64,000 nucleotides of DNA from JBDTSW01 sp963797835 (GCA_963797835.1 CAWCRN010000015.1:1-64000), one strand, 5' to 3'. Shown: positions 1-8,341, counted from the first letter of the stretch. The notes: a model not told the origin generated them from the letters alone. Translations and numbers: made by a program.

Positions 1-852
1 GGCGCCGCCATCGACGTCGTCGTCCATCGCGGGGCCGGCGCCTACATCTGCGGCGAGGAGACCGCCCTGCTGGACTCGCTCGAGGGCAAGCGCGGCAACC
101 CGCGGCTGAAGCCGCCGTTCCCCGCGATCCAGGGCCTCTACGGCGGGCCGACGCTGATCAACAACGTCGAGACCCTCTCCAACGTCCCCCACATCGTCAA
201 CAACGGAGCCGACTGGTTCAGGAGCTTCGGCACCGAGCAGTCGCCGGGGACGAAGGTCGTCTCGGTTTCGGGGTGCGTGCAGCGCCCGGGGAACTACGAG
301 ATCGAGCTGGGCATCCCGTCGCGCGACCTGATCGAGGGGCTGGCCGGCGGCCCGGGCCCGGGGCGCTCGGTCAAGGCGTGGTTTCCCGGGGGCTCATCGG
401 CGCCGCTCCTGACCGACGCGGAGCTGGACCTCCCCTACACGTTCGAGGACATGGCGGACGCGGGCTCGATGCTGGGCTCGGGAGCGATCATCGTCGCCGA
501 CGACACGGTCTCGATCCCGGAGCTGGCGCTGCGCACCGCGCGCTTCTACCACCACGAGTCGTGCGGGAAGTGCACCCCCTGTCGCGAGGGCACGAACTGG
601 ACCGTGAAGATGCTCGAGCGCGTCGTCCGCGGCGATGCGACCCCGATGGACCTCGACATCGTCGCCTCGGTGCAGGAGAACATCATCGGCAACTGCCTCT
701 GCGTGCTCGGCGACTCGATGGCGATGCCCGTAGGCTCGATGGTCGCGAAGTTCCGCTCGGAGTTCGAGGAGGCGATCGCGCAGGCCCGCGCCGCCGCGCC
801 CGGGCCGATCGACATCGCAGCGGCCGAGGCAGCCGTGCGGGTGGGGGTCTAG
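1..852 (+). CDS. nuoF: NADH-quinone oxidoreductase subunit F (C-terminal part)
   Basis: Partial gene; its 5' end lies before the window and the frame is open from base 1. NuoF carries the FMN and NADH sites and the N3 4Fe-4S cluster of complex I, passing electrons from NADH to NuoE and NuoG on the cytoplasmic side of the membrane. The visible part begins in the flavin fold with the motif YICGEETALLDSLEG, continues through an SLBB-type segment (GCVQRPGNYEIELG) and ends with the cluster motif ESCGKCTPCREGT plus a later cysteine in IGNCLC. The stop TAG at 850-852 shares its last base with the GTG start of nuoG, so translation is probably coupled. No frameshift is seen. Confidence 0.97.
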   Translation, partial: GAAIDVVVHRGAGAYICGEETALLDSLEGKRGNPRLKPPFPAIQGLYGGPTLINNVETLSNVPHIVNNGADWFRSFGTEQSPGTKVVSVSGCVQRPGNYEIELGIPSRDLIEGLAGGPGPGRSVKAWFPGGSSAPLLTDAELDLPYTFEDMADAGSMLGSGAIIVADDTVSIPELALRTARFYHHESCGKCTPCREGTNWTVKMLERVVRGDATPMDLDIVASVQENIIGNCLCVLGDSMAMPVGSMVAKFRSEFEEAIAQARAAAPGPIDIAAAEAAVRVGV

Positions 853-3341
853 TGGCCGAGCGGCCCGATGTAACCCTCGTCGTCGACGGCATCGAGGTGA
901 CCGCCCCGGACGGCACGATGCTCGTCGACGCCGCCAAGCAGGGGGACGTCGAGATCCCGGTGTTCTGCTACGAGCCGAAGCTGGGCCAGCCGGTCGGCGC
1001 CTGCCGGATGTGCCTGGTTGAGGTCGAGGGGATCCCGAAGCTCCAGACCGCGTGCTCGACCCCGATCCGCGACGGGATGGTCGTCTACACGCGGACGGAC
1101 AGGGTCAAGGAGGCGCAGAACGCGGTGGTCGAGTTCCTACTCGTCAACCACCCGCTCGACTGCCCGGTCTGCGACAAGGGCGGCGAGTGTCCGCTCCAGG
1201 ACATCGCGATGGGCTGGGGCCCGGGCCGGAGCCGGGTCACCGACCCCAAGCGCCACTTCCAGAAGCCGATCCCGCTCTCGCCGCTGGTGCGGATCGACCG
1301 CGAGCGCTGCATCCTCTGCTACCGCTGCGTTCGCTTCAGCCAGGAGGTGGCCGAGGACGAGCAGCTCCAGCTCCTCGAGCGCGGGGCCGCGACCTACGTC
1401 GGCACCTTCGACGACCGCCCCTACATCGCCCCCTTCCACGGCAACATCATCGAGCTCTGCCCCGTTGGGGCCCTGACCTCGGAGGCCTACCGGTTCCGTG
1501 CCCGCCCCTGGGACATCGAGGACGCGGGATCGGTCTGCACGCTGTGCCCCAGCCAGTGCAACGTGAAGTTCACGGTCCGCGACGAGCGAGTGGCCCGGGT
1601 GCTCGCCCGCGACAACCACGAGGTCGACGACGGCTGGCTCTGCGACAAGGGCCGCTTCGGCTTCCAGATGATGGCCGCGGAGGACCGGATCACGGAGCCG
1701 ATGATCCGCCGCGGCGGGATCCTGGCGCCCGCCACCTGGGACGAGGCGCTCGACGCGGCGGCCGCCGGCCTTCGCGACGCGGGAAGCGCGCCCGCCGCGG
1801 TTGCGGCGGGCGGCACCTCCAACGAGGAGGGGTACCTGATCCAGCGCATCGTGCGCAGGGCGCTGGGCTCGCCGAACGTCGACTCCCGCCCCTCCGGCCC
1901 GCTCGCCCGCGGGCAGGCGCTCGGGCTGTCGCGCCCGGAGCTGGCGGCGGCTGTGTCCGACGTCGACCGGGCCGACTCGATTCTCGTCCTCGGGACCGAC
2001 CTCCTGCACTCGATGCCGATCCTCGACCTGCGGGTCCGCAAGGCGATGCGCCGAGCGGGCGCCCGCGCAGGGGTCGCGACCGAGCGCCCGACCGCGCTCG
2101 ACGGCGGCGCCGACGAGGTGGCCCACTACGCACCGGGCGACGCCGCCGCGTTCCTGTGGACGCTCGCGGCTGAGCTGGGCGACGCCGACGCGCCGATCAC
2201 GGAGGGCTACCGCCAGCCCGCCGCCGAGGTGGCCGGCGTGCTGCGGCCCGAGGAGACGGTGGTGATCTGGGGGGAGCGGATCGGCCGCCTCGGACCCGAT
2301 GCGCTCGACGCCCTGCTCGGCTGCGCCCGCGCGCTGAAGCTCGACGCCGAGGGCGCCGGCCTGATCGAGGTGCCCGACGAGGCGAACGCCCGCGGCCTGC
2401 GCGAGGTGGGCGTGCTCCCGGGCTCGGGGCCGGGCTTCGCGGAGGCGCCGGACGGGCTGGATTCGACGGGCATCCGCGAGGGCCTCGCGGGCGACGAGCT
2501 TGACGCGGTGATCCTGGCGAACGCCAACCCGGCCCGCGACTTCCCGGCGAGTGACCGCTGGGCCGAGGCCCTCCAGCACTCGTTCGTCGTCGCGATCGCG
2601 ATGTTCGAGGACGAGTCGGCGAAGCACGCCGATGTGATCTTCCCGGCCGAATCGCACGCCGAGAAGGAGGGGACCGTGACTCACCCCGACGGCCGGATCC
2701 AGCGAGTGCGGCCCTCCGTCCCCCACCCCGGCAGCATCCGGCCCGGCTGGCAGGTGCTCGCCGAGCTGGCGGCCCGCCTGGGCGACGAGACCGGCATCGA
2801 CTCGGCCTCGGAGGCCCTCGAGGCGCTCGCCTCCGAGGTCCCGTTCTACGCGGGGCTGACGCTGGACGAGATCGGCGGCCGCGGCGTGCGCTGGCAGGAA
2901 CGGGGCGGCCTCCGAGTTCCCGCAGCCAGAAGCACCGCCACCGGGGTCAGATCCCCGGAGGGGGTCTGACCCCACGGGTAACGGCACAGGTCTCCGCCTC
3001 GGCGCACTCGGCACATAGAGATCTCTGGGCCACCGAGGTCACCGAACGGAACCCAGCGCTGCGTTTCCTGGCGCCGAAGCAGCTCGTTGAGATCGCGCCG
3101 GCGGACGCCGAGCGGCTCGGGCTGGCGCACGGCGAGGAGGTAGACGTGCGCTCGAACGGGACCAGCGTGCGGGCGCGGGTCGCGATCCGCGAGCGGGTGC
3201 GGCCCGGGAGCGTGTTCATGATCGAGGCGACGGTCGAGGCGAACGCGAACGTGCTGTCGCCGGCGGAGTCGATCGAGGTCGTCAAGGCGGGGGAGCCGGC
3301 CCGGCCGCCTCCGGACGTGAAGCGGAGAAGGTGGCCGCTGA
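852..3341 (+). CDS. nuoG: NADH-quinone oxidoreductase subunit G, frameshifted, with palindromic repeats in a linker
   Basis: NuoG is the large iron-sulfur subunit of the complex I peripheral arm. GTG at 852 overlaps the nuoF stop. The N-terminal part has the 2Fe-2S ferredoxin cysteines (CYEPKLGQPVGACRMC), the HPLDCPVCDKGGECPLQD segment, a ferredoxin pair beginning RCILCYRC and CTLCPSQC, then the molybdopterin-oxidoreductase fold. The frame stops at 2967-2969, inside a GGGGTCTGACCCC palindrome. Coding resumes as GLRLGALGT in another frame (about 2989-3016), then as RDLWATEVTERN and the C-terminal dinucleotide-binding-like domain (LRFLAPKQLVEIAPADAERLG) in a third. Removing one G from the G run at 2960-2964 and restoring one base near 3018 would rebuild a continuous NuoG with the repeat translated as SPEGSDPTG. 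No stop separates this last frame from nuoH; TGA at 3318 or 3339 in another frame is the likely true end. Confidence 0.85.
2943..2973. repeat. Palindrome pair, GGGGTCWGACCCC family, inside nuoG
   Basis: GGGGTCAGATCCCC (2943-2956) is followed four bases later by GGGGTCTGACCCC (2961-2973). The second matches copies at 6611, 6677, 38509, 38535, 38584, 60425 and 60488. The pair sits in the low-conservation linker of NuoG between the oxidoreductase fold and its C-terminal domain. Confidence 0.85.
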
Positions 3342-4351
3342 TGTTGCCGATGGCCGACGTCAGCGCCACCGAGGCGATCTGGGTGATGGTCGTGAAGTCG
3401 CTGATCATCTTCGCGATCGTGTTCGCGATCGTCCCGGTACTGACCGTGGTCGAGCGAAAGGTCCTGGGCCGCTTTCAGGCCCGCTACGGCCCCAACCGGG
3501 TCGGCCCCATGGGGCTGATGCAGCCCCTGGCCGACGCGATCAAGCTGATCGGCAAGGAGGGCTACACGCCGAAGAACGCGCTGCCGCTCCTCTACGCGAT
3601 GGGGCCGGCGCTGGTCGTCTTCTCCGGGGTAACGGTTCTGGCGCTGCTCCCGTGGGGAAACGTGCAGGAGATCGGGGGCGAGACGGTCGGCCTTTACGGG
3701 ATCGACGTCTCGATCGGGATCCTCTACTTCTTCGCGTTCGGCTCGTTCGCGTTCTACGGCCTGCTGCTGGGCGGCTGGGCGTCGGGCTCGAAGTACAGCT
3801 TCCTGGGCGCGATGCGCTCGGCGGCGCAGCTGATCTCGTACGAGATCTCGATGGGGCTCGCGCTCCTCGGCGCGATCATGATGGCCGGCACCCTGTCGCT
3901 GACCGAGATCGTCGAGGCCCAGGACGAGGTCTGGTACATCGTCCCCCAGGCGCTTGGGTTCCTCATGTTCATGATCGCGGGTTTCGCCGAGGCCAACCGT
4001 GCGCCGTTCGACCTTCCCGAGGCCGATGCCGAGCTCGTCGCCGGCTACCAGACCGAGTACGGCGGGATGCGGTTCGGCTCGTTCATGCTCGCCGAGTACA
4101 TCGAGATGTTCGTGATCTCGGGGATCGCCGTCACCTTCTTCCTCGGCGGCTGGATGGGCCCCGGGCCGGCCTGGCTCGACCCGATCTGGTTCCTCCTGAA
4201 GACCCTCGCGCTGGTCTTCGTCTTCTTCTGGGTCCGGGCAACGCTGCCCCGCCTCCGCTACGACCAGCTGATGAGCCTCGGCTGGAAGGTGCTGCTGCCC
4301 CTGGCGACTCTGAACGTGGTGGTGACCGCGATCCTGGTGACCGTCCTATGA
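3341..4351 (+). CDS. nuoH: NADH-quinone oxidoreductase subunit H
   Basis: NuoH (336 residues) is the membrane subunit joining the peripheral arm to the proton-pumping arm and helping to form the quinone site. Family landmarks include VERKVLGRFQARYGPNRVGP near the N-terminus, a central loop YEISMGLALLG and the charged stretch EANRAPFDLPEADAELVAGY that lies near the quinone channel. About eight hydrophobic segments are visible. ATG 3341 (MLPMADVSATEAIW) is chosen because the first membrane segment follows at once and a TGA in another frame overlaps it as TGATG. The same frame is open upstream into the nuoG tail, probably through an indel in nuoG. The stop TGA at 4349-4351 overlaps the likely nuoI ATG at 4348. 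Confidence 0.95.
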   Translation: MLPMADVSATEAIWVMVVKSLIIFAIVFAIVPVLTVVERKVLGRFQARYGPNRVGPMGLMQPLADAIKLIGKEGYTPKNALPLLYAMGPALVVFSGVTVLALLPWGNVQEIGGETVGLYGIDVSIGILYFFAFGSFAFYGLLLGGWASGSKYSFLGAMRSAAQLISYEISMGLALLGAIMMAGTLSLTEIVEAQDEVWYIVPQALGFLMFMIAGFAEANRAPFDLPEADAELVAGYQTEYGGMRFGSFMLAEYIEMFVISGIAVTFFLGGWMGPGPAWLDPIWFLLKTLALVFVFFWVRATLPRLRYDQLMSLGWKVLLPLATLNVVVTAILVTVL

Positions 4352-4907
4352 GCGAGAACGGTGACCGGAGTTTCCCTATCTCAAGGGCGAGGACGAGGTC
4401 GTGGCCGTCCAGCGCGGGCCCGAGCCCGGCGGGCCCGCCGGCGCCTACCGCGCCTTCGGGGAGACCCTGCGCGGGCTGAAGACGACGATGGGGCGGCTGC
4501 TCGAGGGCCCGGTCACGATCCAGTACCCGGAGGAGAAGACCCCGGTCTACCCGCGCTTTCGCGGCCGGCACAAGCTTCATCGCTTCGAGGACACCGGCCT
4601 CGAGAAGTGCGTCGGGTGCTCCCTGTGCGCCGCGGCGTGCCCCGCCGACTGCATCCGCGTCGTCGCCGCCGAGAACGACCCCGCCGACCGCGTCTCCGCC
4701 GGCGAGCGCTACGCCGCCGTCTACGAGATCAACCTCGCCCGCTGCATCTTCTGCGGCTACTGCGAGGTCGCCTGCCCGTTCGACGCGATCACGATGGGGC
4801 ACGAGTACGAGATGGCCGACTACAACCGCGAGGACCTGATCTTCACCAAGGAGATGCTGCTCGCCGAGTCGGTCGAGCGCACCCCACTACGCGCCGAGGG
4901 CGAGTAG
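4348..4907 (+). CDS. nuoI: NADH-quinone oxidoreductase subunit I (frameshift near start)
   Basis: NuoI is the 8Fe ferredoxin subunit that carries clusters N6a and N6b between NuoG and NuoB in complex I. Both motifs are intact: CVGCSLCAAACP and CIFCGYCEVACP. The uninterrupted frame could start at GTG 4401 (168 residues). The conserved upstream peptide EFPYLKGEDEVV is in the same frame from about 4368 but is cut off by TGA at 4362, whereas the expected start ATG 4348 (MSENGD), overlapping the nuoH stop, lies in another frame. One missing C in the run at 4365-4366 would join them. I therefore read it as ATG 4348 with a one-base deletion near codon 6. It is the last nuo gene before a 4-kb interruption. 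Confidence 0.92.
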
Positions 4908-4934
4908 CGCTCTTCGTCTAGAGCGTCTATCCGT

Positions 4935-4957
4935 GTGCCGGCAGGGTTAACCGGCAC
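4935..4957 (+). terminator. Hairpin after nuoI
   Basis: GTGCCGG (4935-4941) and CCGGCAC (4951-4957) form a perfect 7-bp stem with a 9-base loop, 27 bases after the nuoI stop. There is no clear T run, so it is only a weak intrinsic terminator candidate. Confidence 0.4.
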
Positions 4958-5189
4958 TCTGGGTCGCGAGTGGCTTCAGGGCAGCGAGGACTTCTCGGAA
5001 TCGGGAGGCGACTTCGCTCGGCGTGGCGCGTTCCTGGTCCATGTGACCGATAGAGCGCCACGTCCGCTGATATGGGCGCCCACCGCACTCCTCAAGTGAT
5101 TGTCGTCCCGGCACCCGCTCCCCAAGCGAAGCGACATGATCTGGCCGCTCCCGCAGGCCCGGACCAGGGCCGCTGTCATCCTTTGACTC
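4958..5189. other. Intergenic region without a recognised gene
   Basis: The roughly 280 bases between nuoI and the DUF4395 gene hold only the hairpin at 4935-4957. The minus strand is open through here in two frames (for example a stretch ending ALKPLATQSAG), but I recognise no family and see no convincing start, so no gene is called. It could hold a remnant of a decayed gene. Confidence 0.4.
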
Positions 5190-5891
5190 GTGGCCCAAAC
5201 CCGCACCGCGGATCCCTGGCGCGACACCGAGGTGATCGACTTCCGCGCCGCCCGCTTTGGCCAGGGCGTGACCGGCGTCGTGGCCCTGGCCGGCGTCGCT
5301 TTCGGCTGGCCGCTCGCCTGGGCGCTGATGGCGGCGCAGCTTGCGATCGGGGTCACCCTCGGCCGGCGGTGGTGTATCCCCTGCGTCGTCTACTTCGTCT
5401 GGGTCCAGCCACGGATCGGCGAGGGCGAGGTCGAGGACGCGCGGCCGCCACGGCTGGCGAACATGATGGGGATCGCGTTCCTCGGCTCGGCCGCGGCGCT
5501 GTGGTGGGCGGGCGCCGAGACCGCGGGAGCCGCGGTCGCCGGGCTCGTCGCCTTCCTCGCCCTGCTCTCGGCGTCGACCGGGTTCTGCGCCGGCTGCGAG
5601 GTCTACCGGCTTGGCGCCCGCCTCCGCGGGATCTCGCCCACCCACAACGACCGGATCGACCCCGCCGACCTGCCGGCGCTCGACGGTGCCGCGCGCGCCC
5701 ACGTCGAGTTCACGCACCCGCTCTGCTCGGAGTGCCTCGCCTGGGAGCGGCGGCTGTCCGAGCGCCCCGAGCCCCTCGTCAGCATCGACGTCCGCGAACG
5801 CCCGGACCTCGCCCACAAGTACGGGATCGCGATCGTGCCGGCCGTGTTCGCCGTGAGCGCCGACGGCGCCGTCGTCGAGCGGCTGGCGTAG
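5190..5891 (+). CDS. DUF4395 membrane protein with C-terminal thioredoxin-like domain
   Basis: A 233-residue protein of unknown function, read from GTG 5190. Residues about 15-140 look like a DUF4395 membrane domain: three to four hydrophobic segments and paired cysteines, WCIPC at 61-65 and TGFCAGC with C133 and C136. The C-terminal 60 residues look like a reduced thioredoxin fold with a third pair, C179-SE-C182, and a tail IAIVPAVFAVSADGAVVERL resembling the cis-Pro strand. Three CxxC-type pairs suggest relay of thiol redox equivalents across or within the membrane. That role is inference. It converges on the tetR-type gene 15 bases downstream. Confidence 0.75.
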   Translation: MAQTRTADPWRDTEVIDFRAARFGQGVTGVVALAGVAFGWPLAWALMAAQLAIGVTLGRRWCIPCVVYFVWVQPRIGEGEVEDARPPRLANMMGIAFLGSAAALWWAGAETAGAAVAGLVAFLALLSASTGFCAGCEVYRLGARLRGISPTHNDRIDPADLPALDGAARAHVEFTHPLCSECLAWERRLSERPEPLVSIDVRERPDLAHKYGIAIVPAVFAVSADGAVVERLA

Positions 5892-5906
5892 CCGGGCCGG
5901 CGCCGA

Positions 5907-6527
5907 CTAGGTACCCAGCATCCGCTCGAGCGCGGCCCGGTGGTACGGCCAGGGGTCGCCGCGGCTGGCGCGGCCGGAGGGGTCGAACTCGCGGACGAGC
6001 GCAAGGCCGGCGACGGTGTTCATCGCCACGGCCAGGCGGCGATCGAAGTCGGGCTCGGCGCCCAGGTCGCCCGCCACCTCGCGCGCGACCTCGGCCGTCG
6101 CCTTGTAGATCCTCCGCTCGACCGGGATCAGGCGCTCGCGCAACTCCTCGTCGTCGGCGGCCGCGACCCACAGCTTGGCCGCGACGGTGAACAGCGGGCT
6201 GGAGAAGTCCTCCCACAGCAGGTCGAGCAGCGCCCGCGTCCGGCTGGCGCGGTCTCCCGACAGCTCGCGTGCGCGCTCCGCGTAGCGGGAGACCCGCTGC
6301 TCGGCGAGGTGTTCGAAGGCGCTCGCCACGAGGTCGACGCGGTGGGGGAAGTGATGGCTCTGCGCGCCCTGCGAGACGCCGGCGCGCTCGGTCACCGCCC
6401 GGATCGTGGTGGCCGCGTAGCCGGCCTCGATCAGGCTCTCGATCGTGGCGTCGAGCAGGCGCCCGCGAGTCTCCGCGCGACGCTCGGACTGGGTTCGCCG
6501 TTGGCTAGGGACTGTCTCGGTGGCCAT
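5907..6527 (-). CDS. TetR/AcrR family transcriptional regulator
   Basis: A 206-residue one-component repressor. The N-terminal helix-turn-helix (about residues 20-65) contains LLDATIESLIEAGYAATTIR, AGVSQGAQSHHFPHR and the hydrophobic helix VDLVASAFEHL. The C-terminal effector domain is variable, as usual. ATG 6527 is preferred to an upstream ATG at 6608 because TetR N-termini are short and a candidate operator lies just upstream. The gene is divergent from the acyl-CoA dehydrogenase at 6723, which suggests that it controls that gene and itself in response to an acyl-CoA or related ligand. The target is inference from position. Confidence 0.9.
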   Translation of the reverse strand: MATETVPSQRRTQSERRAETRGRLLDATIESLIEAGYAATTIRAVTERAGVSQGAQSHHFPHRVDLVASAFEHLAEQRVSRYAERARELSGDRASRTRALLDLLWEDFSSPLFTVAAKLWVAAADDEELRERLIPVERRIYKATAEVAREVAGDLGAEPDFDRRLAVAMNTVAGLALVREFDPSGRASRGDPWPYHRAALERMLGT

Positions 6528-6563
6528 CTCGCTCCTCCGGTCGCGGCTCGGGCACGCGACTCT

Positions 6564-6582
6564 AACAAACCGGGCACTTGTT
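6564..6582. promoter_or_regulatory. Candidate TetR-type operator
   Basis: An inverted repeat AACAA-9-TTGTT centred at 6573 (inner bases ACCGGGCAC) lies 37 bases upstream of the tetR-type ATG and about 140 bases before the divergent dehydrogenase. Position and symmetry fit TetR autoregulation. The arms are only five bases, so this is a candidate. Confidence 0.45.
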
Positions 6583-6610
6583 CTGTATCTTTCGCGACAC
6601 TTCCCCATGA

Positions 6611-6689
6611 GGGGTCTGACCCCCGGTTTCGCCTGAGGGTCGACCGACCTGGATCAGGCGCCGTTCGGCCGCGAATGGGGTCAGACCCC
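6611..6689. repeat. Inverted pair of GGGGTCWGACCCC palindromes
   Basis: GGGGTCTGACCCCC (6611-6624) and GGGGTCAGACCCC (6677-6689) face each other across about 52 bases. The pair lies between the divergent tetR-type gene and the acyl-CoA dehydrogenase, ending 33 bases before the latter's ATG. The doublet layout resembles a REPIN. Confidence 0.85.
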
Positions 6690-6722
6690 GTCACCGTCCC
6701 ACCCGAAAGGAACTCTCGAGCG

Positions 6723-7889
6723 ATGACGACGATGACCGCCCCCGCAGGCAGCGAGTGGATGACCGACGAGCGCCGGGCCTTCGTCGAGGCGATCCGCGAC
6801 TTCACCAAGCGCGAGCTGGGCACCCGCGAGCAGCGCGCCGCGGCGACCAACGACTACAGCGAGGCCCACTCGGACGAGATCTACTCGAAGCTCGCCGAGC
6901 TCGGCTGGCTTGGCGCCTCCGTCTCGGAGGAGTACGGCGGCTCGGGCGGCTCGATCGTCGACGCCTGCCTCTTCCTCGAGGAGACCTCGCGCGGGATGGT
7001 GCCGATGGCCGGCTTCCCGGTGAGCCTGATCGTCGCCGGCGCCTACGAGCGGTTCGGGACCGAGGAGCAGAAGGCCGAGATCCTGGGCGGGATCTGCGAG
7101 GGCCGGGTCGAGGCGATCGCGATGTCCGAGCCCGAGGCCGGCTCCGACGTCGGGAACCTCCAGTGCCGGGCCGAGCGCCAGAACGGCGGTTTCGTCCTGA
7201 ACGGGCAGAAGACCTGGATCTCCGCGGCGCACATCGCCGACCACATCCTCGTCGTCGCCCGCACGGACCGCGACGGCTCCAAGCACGAGGGCGTGACGAT
7301 GCTGTCCGTGCCGACCGACTCCGAGGGCCTCGAGATCAGCGGCATCGAGACGATGGGCGGCAAGGAGGTGAACGACGTCTACCTCACCGACTGCTACGTG
7401 CCGGAGGAGCGGGTACTGGGGCAGGTGGACGGCGGCTGGATGCAGCTGATGGCCGGGCTCAACGTCGAGCGCCTGATCACCGCCGCGACCGTCCTCGGCC
7501 TCGGCCAGCGCGCCTTCGACGACGCGCTCGCATACATCAAGGAGCGCAAGCAGTTCGGCCGCCCGATCGGCTCGTTCCAGACGCTGCGCCACCGAATCGC
7601 CGACCTCGGCACCGAGCTGGAGTGCGCCCGGCTGCTGGTCTACGACGTCGCCCTGAAGACCGAGGCCGCGCCCGACCAGATGCTCCCGCGCGAGGCCTCG
7701 ATGGTGAAGCTGAAGGCGACCGAGGTGGCGAAGAAGGTCGCGCTGGAGGGCATGCAGATGATGGGGGGCTACGGGTACTCGACCGAGTACGACATGGAGC
7801 GGCTCGTCCGGATGACGCTCGTCTCCACCATCTACGCCGGCACCAGCGAGATCCAGCGCGAGATCATCTCGAAGACGTACGGGCTCTAG
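6723..7889 (+). CDS. Acyl-CoA dehydrogenase family protein
   Basis: A 388-residue FAD enzyme expected to catalyse alpha,beta-dehydrogenation of an acyl-CoA, passing electrons to ETF. Family motifs include AIAMSEPEAGSDVGNLQ, WISAA (flavin region), KERKQFGRPIGSFQ and the C-terminal GTSEIQREI. At the position where short- and medium-chain enzymes carry catalytic Glu (YEGT), this protein has Ala372 (YAGTSEIQ). A glutamate is present at 249 in GLNVERL, the place used by isovaleryl-CoA dehydrogenase, so the base is probably there. The substrate (possibly branched-chain) is inference. GGAAC-type bases precede ATG 6723. It is divergent from the TetR gene and not related to the surrounding nuo genes. 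Confidence 0.93.
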   Translation: MTTMTAPAGSEWMTDERRAFVEAIRDFTKRELGTREQRAAATNDYSEAHSDEIYSKLAELGWLGASVSEEYGGSGGSIVDACLFLEETSRGMVPMAGFPVSLIVAGAYERFGTEEQKAEILGGICEGRVEAIAMSEPEAGSDVGNLQCRAERQNGGFVLNGQKTWISAAHIADHILVVARTDRDGSKHEGVTMLSVPTDSEGLEISGIETMGGKEVNDVYLTDCYVPEERVLGQVDGGWMQLMAGLNVERLITAATVLGLGQRAFDDALAYIKERKQFGRPIGSFQTLRHRIADLGTELECARLLVYDVALKTEAAPDQMLPREASMVKLKATEVAKKVALEGMQMMGGYGYSTEYDMERLVRMTLVSTIYAGTSEIQREIISKTYGL

Positions 7890-7964
7890 CCGAGCCGGCG
7901 ATGATCCCGCCGCCCGAGCCCCCCGTACAGTTGTGGGGATGGCAGCTGCGATCGAGAGCGCCTG

Positions 7965-8246
7965 ATGTTCGGCGGGTGGGAGATCCTCGTCCTGGTCGTG
8001 ATCGTCGCGATCTTCTTCGGCTACAGGTATCTGCCCCGGCTCGGGCGATCGGCGGGCGAGGGCGCGCGGCAGCTGAAGGAGGGGGCGGAGAAGCAGGCCG
8101 CGGCGGCGAAGGCATACGTCGACGAGCGCAAGCCCGACGCGGGCGAGGTCGGCCGCACCGCGGGCAAGCACGTCCGCGAGTACCGGGAGCTGAAGGACGA
8201 GGTGATGGGCACCCCCAAGAAGGATCCCGAGGCCGAGGAGAAGTGA
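7965..8246 (+). CDS. TatA-like twin-arginine translocase component
   Basis: A 93-residue protein with one N-terminal membrane helix (WEILVLVVIVAIFFGYRYLP), a hinge LPRLGRSAG and an amphipathic, lysine-rich helix, the usual TatA/TatE plan. TatA oligomers form the passage for folded proteins in the twin-arginine pathway together with TatC. The FG..LP.L.R..G spacing supports the family, although the usual FGAKKLPEL is here FGYRYLPRL. No tatC or tatB gene is near. It follows the dehydrogenase by 75 bases. Its TGA stop lies inside a 62-bp nested palindrome. Confidence 0.75.
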   Translation: MFGGWEILVLVVIVAIFFGYRYLPRLGRSAGEGARQLKEGAEKQAAAAKAYVDERKPDAGEVGRTAGKHVREYRELKDEVMGTPKKDPEAEEK

Positions 8247-8305
8247 CCGGCGAGCGTTGTCGGGTTTGTCCCACCTGGTGGGCTTTATCCGACAACGCCC
8301 GGTCA
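8244..8305. repeat. 62-bp nested palindrome after the tatA-like gene
   Basis: Three stacked inverted-repeat arms share one centre: TGACCGG (8244-8250) with CCGGTCA (8299-8305), GCGTTGTCGG (8254-8263) with CCGACAACGC (8289-8298), and CCCACC-T-GGTGGG (8270-8282). Two six-base internal loops (GTTTGT and CTTTAT) and a three-base bulge interrupt the stem. It could be a terminator or a REP-like element. There is no terminal T run. Confidence 0.75.
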
Positions 8306-8341
8306 TGACTGGCTTCGACCTCCGCGGGTAGGCTCATCGAC

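Noticed and set aside
1137..3014. Long minus-strand open frame opposite nuoG
   Set aside because: It mirrors the plus-strand iron-sulfur gene and has Arg/Gly-rich composition with no family motif; it is a by-product of high GC.
6681..8306. Long minus-strand open frame opposite the acyl-CoA dehydrogenase
   Set aside because: Same reasoning: no start, no motif, and the plus strand carries a clear enzyme.
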